Origin: Saccoglossus kowalevskii
Lineage: Eukaryota; Hemichordata; Enteropneusta; Harrimaniidae
Length of the DNA stretch: 43,788 nucleotides
NCBI RefSeq assembly: GCF_000003605.2
Contig: NW_003116455.1
Span: 110,711-154,498, forward strand
Reading direction: 5' to 3'
The position numbers and the translations under genes are program-made. The first letter of the stretch is position 1. Every line of letters starts with the position of its first letter. Below, in pieces: positions 13,601 through 18,960 of this stretch. The notes beneath the pieces were generated by a model. It was given only the letters and a program-made list of their open reading frames with translations, searched no databases and was not told the DNA's origin.

Positions 13601-15896
13601 CTAGTTCAATTTTTAAAACCGTAGTTTAGTATGTTTCAGAAAACTCATGGCAATGGCAATGTTTTGCTCTGTGTTTCTAGGGGTGAATGAATGCGAAAGT
13701 AGTCCATGTGAGAACAATGGAGTATGTGTAGACGACGTAAACAGGTTTCATTGTATATGCGAAGACGGATGGAAAGGCGAGACATGTGCCGAGACTGGAG
13801 GTAACGTACATTTAATTTAATCTGATTGGCGCCATCTTTTTTATTCAGTTACTTGTCACCATTACCGATGCGTGAAAGCCACATGTTACACTATTAATCA
13901 CACGATTCATTTCATAGCATGGGACACAATGACACAGCTGCCAACACTGTTTTCCTGGTTCTTTTATTGTTGATTGCATCGCTGAAAAATCTGAAAAAAA
14001 ATTTACTTCATATACGCACTCAACTTAAGCTCGTCCACATATTCATGAATTGTGCAATATTTCGTTTTATACCCTAAATCGATGGGCGGGGGGGGGGGAA
14101 TTATTGCTTAAACATGCTTGACTACAAAGCGACCAACACTGATAGGGTTGTAGGAACAGAATGTTTTCATTGGATTTAGACTTTCGATGTTTGTCAATGA
14201 TAGTTTTGAATCTGGAGTCGCACAATAGCAAGGGGTTAAACAGTATAATATGGTGTTGATTTAATATTGCAAAAAATCTCCACAGCCAAAACAATAGAAA
14301 CACGGGCATATCAGAGTTATTTACATGATAAATCGATGTATATTACAGAAATGAATTTAAAAAGAAAAATGGTTTACTATTTATAATGATGAATGGTGTT
14401 TCACAATAATGTTGCCTCACACAGTGTAAATAACCTTCCAGTATATTATATCATATATTTGTTAGGAAAGTTGGATTAGCCAGCGATTAGAAGTTGTTTT
14501 CGTATCTGTTGGGTTGTTTTGAGTTATTATTATTTCGAATTATATTGTGCTTTATCTTAGTATATTCGTTGTTAAAATTGAGTTGTTCGCGGTGTGTATA
14601 GTGTGTAGTACTGTGTTGGTAGACGATGGTAATCATCGCTTATACTTAATTTTGAAGAGTATTTAAATATTTCCTTAACGGCGACTTCCAATTATGTATA
14701 ATCTACATAATTTAATCAGTGTTTTAGTGTTTGTTTTTCTTGGTAGCGAATATCTAAAACGGTTCCGGTACAAATATAATTTCTCTTTTTTTAATGCGTA
14801 CAGCCATCACAGGTGACGAACCAGACGATTCTTCATCACTGGAATGGTATTGGATTCTCTTGATAAGCGTATTCAGCGCACTCGCGGTTGCCGTTGGAGG
14901 TTATCTAGCATACAAACATTTCCAAGATGCGTAAGTAAATTCATTTTTACCACCGTTGTGATTTTTATTTGATCAAAGGCCGCAATTGAATCCGGTTTTA
15001 AAGCAAAGTCTGTTGGCTGTTTAGTCAGTCATCCGTAATTTAGTTATCCGTAATTTAAACTGCTCTCTTGTGAACCAATGAAATCTCCAAATATATGCAT
15101 CAAATACATATATAGATATATTACAGAATATTACACTTATCTTTCTGTATTATGTTTTTCACTAAATGTCTATCTTGATTAATGATTCAAATGTTTTCGG
15201 CAGATGTGCGCTTATAAGCGATCCTCGTATAGAACAGGGCGCTCACTTCTTTCCAAACACCTATCATCGCCGCTTTGTCTTGCAATCTACACAATGTGTG
15301 CTTGCTGGCTATTGATTTGTGTTCTTGAACCTCCCGTTAAAAACGATTTAATATAATTAAAGTTATTTTATTTTATTTTATGTTATCTTATAGAGTGCCA
15401 ATTTATGTTGTTTTGTGTATGCGTATAGAGATGAAGCCCAATAATTCAGGAAACACAAGATCCCTGTGTTGTCACGTATATCTCGTCTATTGAAATGCTC
15501 TCTATCTTGTTCTCTAATTATTCAATTTACAGTAAAAGAGAAAGAAACTCCAACATACGGGAAGCTGCTCTGCTGAGATCTTCAAAAATGACCAATGGGG
15601 AAACAGCATCGCTAGAAAACCATTATGGCTTTACACCAATAGATGACTCCAGGTAAAAAAAAAAGTGTGTGAAGAGCGACATCAACGTGCACAATGTCAA
15701 TCGAGTAACATTATTCGTTTTTTTGGGAGGCACTATTTCGACGTATCCACTATACGCTATATGTTTGGTTATAATGTATACAATGCATTTGCTTCACAGC
15801 AGCAGCTCGATGAGGACTGTCCGAGAGGTCAACAGTTACGATCAACCGTGGCCAAAAAGTGCCGACGAATTTGTGGATACTAGGACGGAAATTTAA
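1521..15896 (+). CDS. Multi-EGF, single-CUB, single-pass membrane protein (3' part of gene, 30 exons)
   Basis: The visible exons sum to about 3.8 kb (about 1,270 codons): 23 EGF repeats, one CUB domain, 3 EGF repeats, a transmembrane helix and a 77-residue tail. Each EGF repeat is a single phase 1-1 exon, mostly 114 or 117 bp, with a clean acceptor and GTAAGT-like donor. About nine repeats begin D/N-I-(D/N)-(E/D)-C, the calcium-binding EGF signature. Many carry O-fucose (C-x4-S/T-C) and O-glucose (C-x-S-x-P-C) sites. The family knowledge is that such proteins act at the cell surface in adhesion or Notch-type signalling. It is not Notch (no LNR repeats or ankyrin tail) and has no DSL domain in view; sea urchin fibropellin shares EGF plus CUB but is secreted. 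The start codon lies outside the window. Two exons carry frame breaks, and an N gap sits before the CUB exon. The function is inferred; the domain content is seen directly. Confidence 0.93.
1847..1960 (+). CDS. Exon 2: EGF repeat 2
   Basis: This 114-bp phase 1-1 exon follows TTTTACAG and precedes GTAAGT. It reads [10 protein letters not shown] then CHNDGTC, with a C-x-S-x-P-C O-glucose site and an O-fucose site, and ends GWTGTLCDI. All six cysteines are present. Confidence 0.95.
2057..2170 (+). CDS. Exon 3: calcium-binding-type EGF repeat 3
   Basis: This 114-bp phase 1-1 exon reads IDECSPNPC after a split first codon (Asn), matching the calcium-binding EGF lead. CENGATC is an O-fucose site. 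The acceptor (TTCAAAG) is weaker than its neighbours, but the frame, Cys spacing and the GTATCT donor fit. Confidence 0.93.
2358..2474 (+). CDS. Exon 4: EGF repeat 4
   Basis: This 117-bp phase 1-1 exon lies between TATTCAG and GTAAGT. It reads VDNCLSDPC, with an O-glucose site, then CFNGGLC with no O-fucose site, and a Gly-rich C3-C4 loop (TGGGAYE). Six cysteines are present, ending GYTGLHCET. Confidence 0.95.
2634..2747 (+). CDS. Exon 5: EGF repeat 5
   Basis: This 114-bp phase 1-1 exon follows TTCTAATCAG. It reads INRCTSGPC (O-glucose site), CKNGAIC (no O-fucose site) and ends GWDGDTCEI before GTTAGT. It has no acidic calcium-binding lead. Confidence 0.94.
2877..2990 (+). CDS. Exon 6: calcium-binding EGF repeat 6
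   Basis: This 114-bp phase 1-1 exon follows TTATTTGCAG. It reads [10 protein letters not shown], then CLHRGTC, then [10 protein letters not shown]. It therefore combines the calcium-binding lead, the C-x-D-x4-Y-x-C hydroxylation pattern, an O-glucose site and an O-fucose site. The donor is GTAAGT. It is one of the most canonical repeats here. Confidence 0.96.
3159..3275 (+). CDS. Exon 7: calcium-binding EGF repeat 7
   Basis: This 117-bp phase 1-1 exon reads [10 protein letters not shown], then CMYGGTC (O-fucose site), then [11 protein letters not shown]. It ends GFAGENCET before GTAAGA. The acceptor is CGTCTAAG. Confidence 0.95.
3602..3715 (+). CDS. Exon 8: EGF repeat 8
   Basis: This 114-bp phase 1-1 exon follows a T-rich tract and AACAG. 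It reads IDRCESNPC (O-glucose site) and CMNGAQC, and ends GWTGQNCEL before GTATTG. The basic residue before the first Cys makes calcium binding less likely. Confidence 0.94.
4208..4321 (+). CDS. Exon 9: calcium-binding EGF repeat 9
   Basis: This 114-bp phase 1-1 exon reads [10 protein letters not shown] (calcium-binding lead plus O-glucose site) and CMHGGAC, ending GWTGAYCQN before GTAAGT. The preceding 492-bp intron (3,716-4,207) holds no further EGF pattern. Confidence 0.95.
4473..4589 (+). CDS. Exon 10: calcium-binding EGF repeat 10
   Basis: This 117-bp phase 1-1 exon follows CTCCAACAG. It reads [10 protein letters not shown] and CYNNGQC and has the tyrosine-rich loop VDYYECYC, ending GYTGQHCED before GTAAGT. 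There is no O-fucose or O-glucose site. Confidence 0.95.
4695..4808 (+). CDS. Exon 11: EGF repeat 11
   Basis: This 114-bp phase 1-1 exon follows TTGTTCTAG, only 105 bp after exon 10. It reads INYCGSHPC (O-glucose site) and CKNGATC (O-fucose site), ending GFTGSDCEL before GTAAGT. It lacks the acidic lead. Confidence 0.94.
4975..5088 (+). CDS. Exon 12: EGF repeat 12
   Basis: This 114-bp phase 1-1 exon follows AATTCTTAG. It reads [10 protein letters not shown], then CLNGGTC (O-fucose site), then IDGVNSFSC, ending GYTGTYCEI before GTGAGT. Thr replaces the usual Pro before the second Cys. Confidence 0.95.
5229..5342 (+). CDS. Exon 13: calcium-binding EGF repeat 13
   Basis: This 114-bp phase 1-1 exon follows TTTCTCAG. 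It reads INECERNPC after a split Asn codon, then CINGGAC and IDGINTYTC, ending YTGRDCES before GTGAGT. The usual Gly/aromatic pair after the fifth Cys is changed (ASQYTG). Confidence 0.94.
5553..5664 (+). CDS. Exon 14: EGF repeat 14 with a frame break
   Basis: This exon follows GTCTTTCAG and ends at GTACGT. It is 112 bp, two short of its neighbours. The first codons read IDPC in the expected phase, then an in-frame TAA falls at 5,570-5,572. From 5,568 on, the other frame restores [10 protein letters not shown] and the rest of an EGF repeat to GTYCEE. Two bases are missing between the first and second Cys. As the exon is symmetric in its neighbours' phase, skipping it would keep the protein open. 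An assembly error, a decayed exon or a polymorphism would all fit. Confidence 0.8.
5826..5942 (+). CDS. Exon 15: calcium-binding EGF repeat 15
   Basis: This 117-bp phase 1-1 exon follows TTGTGTAG. It reads [17 protein letters not shown] and TGTNSYMC, resembling repeat 7, and ends TGQRCSE before GTAACA. Met replaces the aromatic residue in the PVGMTG turn. Confidence 0.94.
6752..6865 (+). CDS. Exon 16: EGF repeat 16
   Basis: This 114-bp phase 1-1 exon follows GTTTATTTCAG after an 809-bp intron in which I find no other EGF pattern. It reads INNCLSGPC (O-glucose site) and CQHGGTC (O-fucose site), ending GYEGVNCEI before GTAAGT. Confidence 0.95.
7658..7771 (+). CDS. Exon 17: calcium-binding EGF repeat 17
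   Basis: This 114-bp phase 1-1 exon follows TTGTTTCAG. It reads [10 protein letters not shown] (O-glucose site), CRHSLQC with no Gly pair, then IDGPHLYHC, ending GWTGDNCQI before GTAAGT. The preceding 792-bp intron contains a less AT-rich stretch (about 7,140-7,500) but no exon. Confidence 0.95.
8552..8668 (+). CDS. Exon 18: calcium-binding EGF repeat 18
   Basis: This 117-bp phase 1-1 exon follows TTTCGTTGCAG. It reads [10 protein letters not shown], with one extra residue between the first two cysteines. CKHGSTC is an O-fucose site, followed by IDGINSHTC, ending GYIGTNCEL before GTAAGT. His replaces the conserved aromatic of the calcium-binding pattern. Confidence 0.95.
9093..9209 (+). CDS. 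Exon 19: EGF repeat 19
   Basis: This 117-bp phase 1-1 exon reads [10 protein letters not shown] and CLNNGIC, ending GWTGQICET before GTGAGT. The acceptor context (TTTAAATTAG) is modest. It has no calcium-binding lead and no O-glycan sites. The next intron is the longest of the ectodomain (1,225 bp). Confidence 0.92.
9210..10434 (+). other. Long intron 19 with hairpin and tandem repeat
   Basis: This intron contains a hairpin-forming sequence at 9,242-9,266, a relatively GC-rich block to about 9,680, and a tandem repeat at 10,081-10,292. No EGF exon is seen in it. The mixture suggests inserted repetitive DNA, but no named element is recognisable. Confidence 0.6.
10081..10292. repeat. Tandem repeat, about 2.6 copies of 80-84 bp
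   Basis: Copies start at 10,081, 10,165 and about 10,245. Each contains AGTTTTTATTATATCGTGTT or a close variant, then ATAGTCAGTTAT, TTTTACTAGGTCAGTT and GCGGTCAC. The third copy is truncated. It lies wholly inside intron 19. Confidence 0.85.
10435..10566 (+). CDS. Exon 20: long-form EGF repeat 20
   Basis: This 132-bp phase 1-1 exon follows AATGCACAG. It has an extended lead (IDTVDTP) before CDSNPC (O-glucose site), then CQSRGAC and a ten-residue C3-C4 loop ([10 protein letters not shown]), ending GWEGKHCEI before GTACGT. It begins a block of longer, non-calcium-type repeats. Confidence 0.93.
10720..10873 (+). CDS. Exon 21: long-form EGF repeat 21 with a frame break
   Basis: The exon follows TTATTTTAG and ends at GTAAGA. 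It begins with a Pro/Thr/Val-rich linker of about 14 residues ([14 protein letters not shown]), then CDSSPC and CASGSTC (O-glucose and O-fucose sites). Its length of 154 bp is one more than a multiple of three. As printed, the frame reaches TGA at 10,866-10,868. Dropping one base near the GGG at 10,854-10,856 gives a normal GYSCDK ending into the donor. A one-base homopolymer error in the assembly is the simplest reading. Confidence 0.85.
10961..11089 (+). CDS. Exon 22: long-form EGF repeat 22
   Basis: This 129-bp phase 1-1 exon follows CTATGTATAG. It reads ISTLNPC then LSAPC (O-glucose site), a shortened CSHGSC and a long loop ([11 protein letters not shown]), ending GWTGTTCHT before GTAAGT. 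The four-residue C2-C3 spacing removes the O-fucose site. Confidence 0.93.
11295..11426 (+). CDS. Exon 23: long-form EGF repeat 23
   Basis: This 132-bp phase 1-1 exon follows TTATTGCAG. It reads [12 protein letters not shown] (O-glucose site), CQNGGTC (O-fucose site) and a ten-residue loop ([10 protein letters not shown]), ending [10 protein letters not shown] before GTGAGT. It is the last exon before the assembly gap. Confidence 0.94.
11615..12240. other. Assembly gap (run of N)
   Basis: About 626 unknown bases lie in the intron between EGF exon 23 and the CUB exon. Phases on both sides agree (1 and 1), so the gap need not hide an exon, but it could contain one or more symmetric exons. Confidence 0.99.
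12395..12769 (+). CDS. Exon 24: CUB domain
   Basis: One 375-bp phase 1-1 exon encodes a complete CUB domain of about 115 residues. It has the opening Cys (SDCIEEL), the hallmark [16 protein letters not shown], the ECGYD motif in the middle and the closing [10 protein letters not shown]. The acidic residues of the calcium-binding type CUB (E before C, YD, and D in FDSNQFSSD) appear present. Only three of the usual four cysteines are there: where CUB domains normally read FCG, this one reads LHDSGS. CUB domains bind protein partners outside the cell. The exon follows TTCAACAG and precedes GTAACT. Confidence 0.95.
12945..13058 (+). CDS. Exon 25: membrane-proximal EGF repeat 24
   Basis: This 114-bp phase 1-1 exon follows TTTTGAAAG. 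It reads [10 protein letters not shown] (O-glucose site), CRNEGTC (O-fucose site) and VDAVDMYVC, ending GYQGVNCQL before GTGAGT. Gly replaces the first acidic residue of the calcium-binding lead. Confidence 0.95.
13212..13337 (+). CDS. Exon 26: membrane-proximal EGF repeat 25
   Basis: This 126-bp phase 1-1 exon follows TTTACTACAG. It opens [11 protein letters not shown], where Phe replaces the usual Pro, and CYNGGTC is an O-fucose site. A ten-residue loop ([10 protein letters not shown]) resembles the long-form repeats 20-23. It ends GWTGSYCEE before GTAAGT. Confidence 0.94.
13681..13800 (+). CDS. Exon 27: membrane-proximal EGF repeat 26
   Basis: This 120-bp phase 1-1 exon follows GTGTTTCTAG. 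It reads [10 protein letters not shown] (O-glucose site), CENNGVC and VDDVNRFHC, ending [11 protein letters not shown] before GTAACG. Its opening is nearly the same as that of exon 25, suggesting local duplication. Confidence 0.95.
13801..14803 (+). other. Intron before the transmembrane exon
   Basis: This 1,003-bp AT-rich intron contains an 11-base G run at 14,088-14,098. I see no exon-like open frame with plausible splice sites in it. Confidence 0.7.
14804..14930 (+). CDS. Exon 28: juxtamembrane stalk and transmembrane helix
   Basis: This 127-bp exon follows ATGCGTACAG. It encodes an acidic stalk ([13 protein letters not shown]) and a hydrophobic segment running [20 protein letters not shown], followed by the basic stop-transfer residues in YKHFQDAKRER. 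It enters in phase 1 and leaves in phase 2 at GTAAGT, so the phase changes exactly at the membrane. Orientation is type I, with the EGF/CUB part outside. Confidence 0.95.
15533..15652 (+). CDS. Exon 29: cytoplasmic tail, first part
   Basis: This 120-bp phase 2-2 exon follows TTCAATTTACAG. It encodes a basic start ([10 protein letters not shown]), then [14 protein letters not shown] and a polar stretch to FTPIDDS. The donor AG/GTAAAA would place a TAA stop at once if the intron were retained. There is no recognised domain. Confidence 0.9.
15800..15896 (+). CDS. Exon 30: cytoplasmic tail end, PDZ-ligand C-terminus and stop
   Basis: The exon follows TTGCTTCACAG and completes a Ser codon, giving a run of five serines across the junction. 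The tail ends [12 protein letters not shown] and TAA. The final Thr-Glu-Ile fits the class I PDZ-binding rule (S/T-x-hydrophobic), comparable to the ATEV end of vertebrate Delta-like 1. Binding itself is inferred. Confidence 0.92.
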
Positions 15897-15935
15897 GAAT
15901 ATGTGTAATCAGTATTGAAAACTCTAATTCTGTAT

Positions 15936-15955
15936 ATTTATCGATTATTTATTTA
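15936..15955 (+). promoter_or_regulatory. AU-rich element candidate in the 3' UTR
   Basis: Three ATTTA pentamers lie 40-60 bases after the stop. Two of them overlap to form TTATTTATT at 15,945-15,953, the nonamer known from unstable mRNAs. In such AT-rich DNA this could be chance. Confidence 0.3.
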
Positions 15956-17805
15956 TCTAGTATGTAAATACAACAGAATTATTGAGTAGAAAGAAATCTC
16001 ATCGTTTCGAATAGAAATATGCCAGTTTTAGTAACATTTTCACTAGAATGTATACGGTATGCATATATTCCTAACATCATTGTTTAATTGGTTATAGTTT
16101 TTGTTATAACATTCTAATTATAAAGTGTTTCTGTAAAGAATGATTTACGTTTATATGTATTTTCTAACTATGTTGAAATCAACGCTGGCGATCACATCGG
16201 AAATATGATATATTCAACAATAATAATCTGCAGGTTTATGTGCAAGTGTCTGTTCGGTTCGGTTACGTAGGTTTGTTTTAACTTGGTTGCGAACAAAAAA
16301 ATGATACTTCAGACAGAGAACGATCGAGCTTGTTTTTGCCCAAAAATGGCGTTCCTGTCTCACCTGTCATTGTGTCCACGGTTACAAATATTACGGTTAC
16401 GTAGATCAGGGGTACTGCGGGCGCAATGTGGGTGAGAATGATACACTAATTTTAGAGGCTAAGTCTCGTGGTTTTCTCGCGCTTTCATACTAATCTCGTC
16501 GGTCGTTCGAATCTATTTTTATATTGCACCAGCTAAGAGCAAGACTGAATAATATGGCGGGGTGAAGCCGTACTCGGACAAATATATAACGTGACGCCAA
16601 ATTCCGCAACTGGTTTATTATATAGCGTGTCACGTTTACACGAGGTGTTTCGACTACGTGCTTTCGATGATGGCGTTGTGTTAAAAGCTTTGCCTCGTCA
16701 CTACTCTTTGTGAATTGTAATTATAAACATTGGAGAATAGCGCCATCAACGATCTCTAACTGAATTGTCATTTAATATTCATTGTGCGTCTTGAATTGAA
16801 GGCTCATTCTTGCCTCGTAAGTGGTGAATACATCTGCTAGTGCTCATCTAAATAGTACTCTCGTTGCTAAGTTCATAGGCGGGTGACCACACAACAATGT
16901 CGACACTGCAAAAGCTTTGACTTCACAGACGCGCTTCCTAACTTGAGAGCGTAACTTGTAGATTGTTTTGTGTTTTCTCGATGACCTTCATTGGATTTGC
17001 ACACAACCTACAGTAAACAAGGATGCATTGTCAGGAACGTTTTTGTCGAAATGTTTTATAACTATTAAACCACTATTTAATGAGTAACATATTTCACAAA
17101 GATCGCGATGTATGTGACAATTTAAATTTATATTTTATTGCCATGTGTTATTTTACAGTTTAATTATTATTATTCAGATTGTAATAATGTTGTTGTTTTT
17201 GCCACGTATTTATTCTAAACCTTGAATTTCGAATATTTATCATGCAAACATTTTGTATTGTTTCAATAATGATCCGATTTATGGTTAAAAAAGGATATAT
17301 GGAAAACTGTATTTTGTCGGTTGTTTGTTTTTATCTATTTAAATGTTTATTTTTAGCTTGTCGATGTTTTTTCTGGTGCGTACTACTAGTAAACCAGAAA
17401 CCACTAATCGTATCGCATTCGACAATGAAGCAATAGCGTCCTAGTATACAAACACAAATGTACGACTAATAATGTACATACATTCATGTAACATCTAAAC
17501 CAGTTATGGTGGAGAAAATGTCAATCTTTATTCAAAAACTGTCATTTTTTTAACACAGGTTTTGTCCTATTTAGAAAGAAAGCGCTTATTTACCCTAAAT
17601 CTTCTATACTTGCACAGGTGGTTCCTACGAGAGAACTGAACTAAAATGTCTTGGGACTAGGTCTAAACGTCACTGACTATGAGAATTCGATCACGTGATT
17701 TTACGTACTTGGGTTCGTCTGGGTCCCTGAAATCGGGAATGCGAACAGCAAAACAGCAGTTTTCTTATGGTTTTGCGCATGATCGAGGCCACATGCAGTA
17801 TAAAA

Positions 17806-18129
17806 TCATGTTACATCGCCAAAGGACTCTTGAAGAACAAACGTTCTCTTGAGGTGCTTTTTTTTGTTTTGTGATCCGTCAGGGATAAAACCGAAAGACG
17901 TCTGAAATGTTTCGTGTTTGTTTGTCTCACAATACGATATGTAACCAGTGATACAGTCTGTGTATAGATTAGTCAATTTGCCTAGGGTCCCATCAAAGTT
18001 TGTGACATATGCCGAAGACACAGGCGCCTTATCAGCACGACACAAACCAACCTTAGAAAGATCGAGTATCCCGTTGTTGAATTGAGGAGACCACTTGGGA
18101 CGAAAATCTTTACAAAATTGAACCTCGTG
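17806..18129 (-). CDS. Unassigned open frame, antisense to the 3' flank
   Basis: About 107 codons are open on the minus strand in a locally less AT-rich block. The translation has an ordinary protein composition, for example CKDFRPKWSPQFNNG near its start, FDGTLGKLTNLYTD in the middle and GFIPDGSQNKKKHLK near its end. I do not recognise the family. No clear start or splice context is seen. It may be a fragment of a transposable element or a chance open frame. Confidence 0.22.
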   Translation of the reverse strand, partial: HEVQFCKDFRPKWSPQFNNGILDLSKVGLCRADKAPVSSAYVTNFDGTLGKLTNLYTDCITGYISYCETNKHETFQTSFGFIPDGSQNKKKHLKRTFVLQESFGDVT

Positions 18130-18960
18130 TTAGGCTAGACAGACATTCATCTACTTGTTGACAGTTTAGTCATTCCTAGAATAGCCTTAGTTACGTTTAT
18201 TCACAATAACATGCAACTCGGACATGTTTATGTCGCTGTAGGTATGTCGGTCATTAAATGGATGTGTTTTTACCGAACAGACAAATGAAAGTATGTATAA
18301 TAAAATATAATACGTGGAGCTTTTTTTAATAATACTTAGTTTCAACAAATTAAGAATTTAATACTAGATCTTACACTATCAGCTGTAGTTATGAAGGCAT
18401 CCACGTATATACAAATATAATTATATTATAAATATAAAAATCATCACCAATCAGTGGTTTTGCAATATTTATCCTCAAACATTATCTCATATAATTTGAT
18501 ATTTGAATATGCGCATATTGTTGACCATAAAAGATATGAACGACTGCCGCTCGTGGAATAATATTATAATTTGAACAAATCAGTATACTCAGTTTCTTTT
18601 CCGAAAAAGATATATTCAGTAGTTGTTGACGAAATGGATAATGTACATGGCACTGCTCATATATCACATTCAGTCAGCTGCAATGTGTGCCGAGCGTTGA
18701 AAACGTGCTTGGAAAACATTACAAATACACTCGATCAAATCACTGTTTTCAGCATCAGTATACATTGGAATTGCTTCAACAAATTCGGACTATTCTACAT
18801 TTTTGGTCACTGTCTGTAAAGTTTTGGGTCATAAATTTATTTACCTTTTTCACTTTAATAAATACTATTGTACTGGGCTTGATTTTCCTGGCCGGAACAT
18901 GTTTTCATATATTGAGTAAATATGTCATTTATAGTTTGTATTGAGAATAAACCGCTTGAA

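Larger units (their letters stand above)
15897..18960 (+). other. 3' flank and possible 3' UTR
   Basis: No coding exon of this gene follows the stop. The first 60 bases contain three ATTTA pentamers. AATAAA hexamers occur at about 18,857 and 18,946, and I noticed no earlier one, so the 3' UTR is either long or uses a variant signal. The block 16,240-17,060 is less AT-rich than its surroundings and holds nothing I can name. Confidence 0.35.

Noticed and set aside
1521-15896. Identity as Notch, Delta or Jagged
   Set aside because: No LNR repeats, heterodimerisation region, ankyrin tail or DSL domain is seen, and a CUB domain is present.
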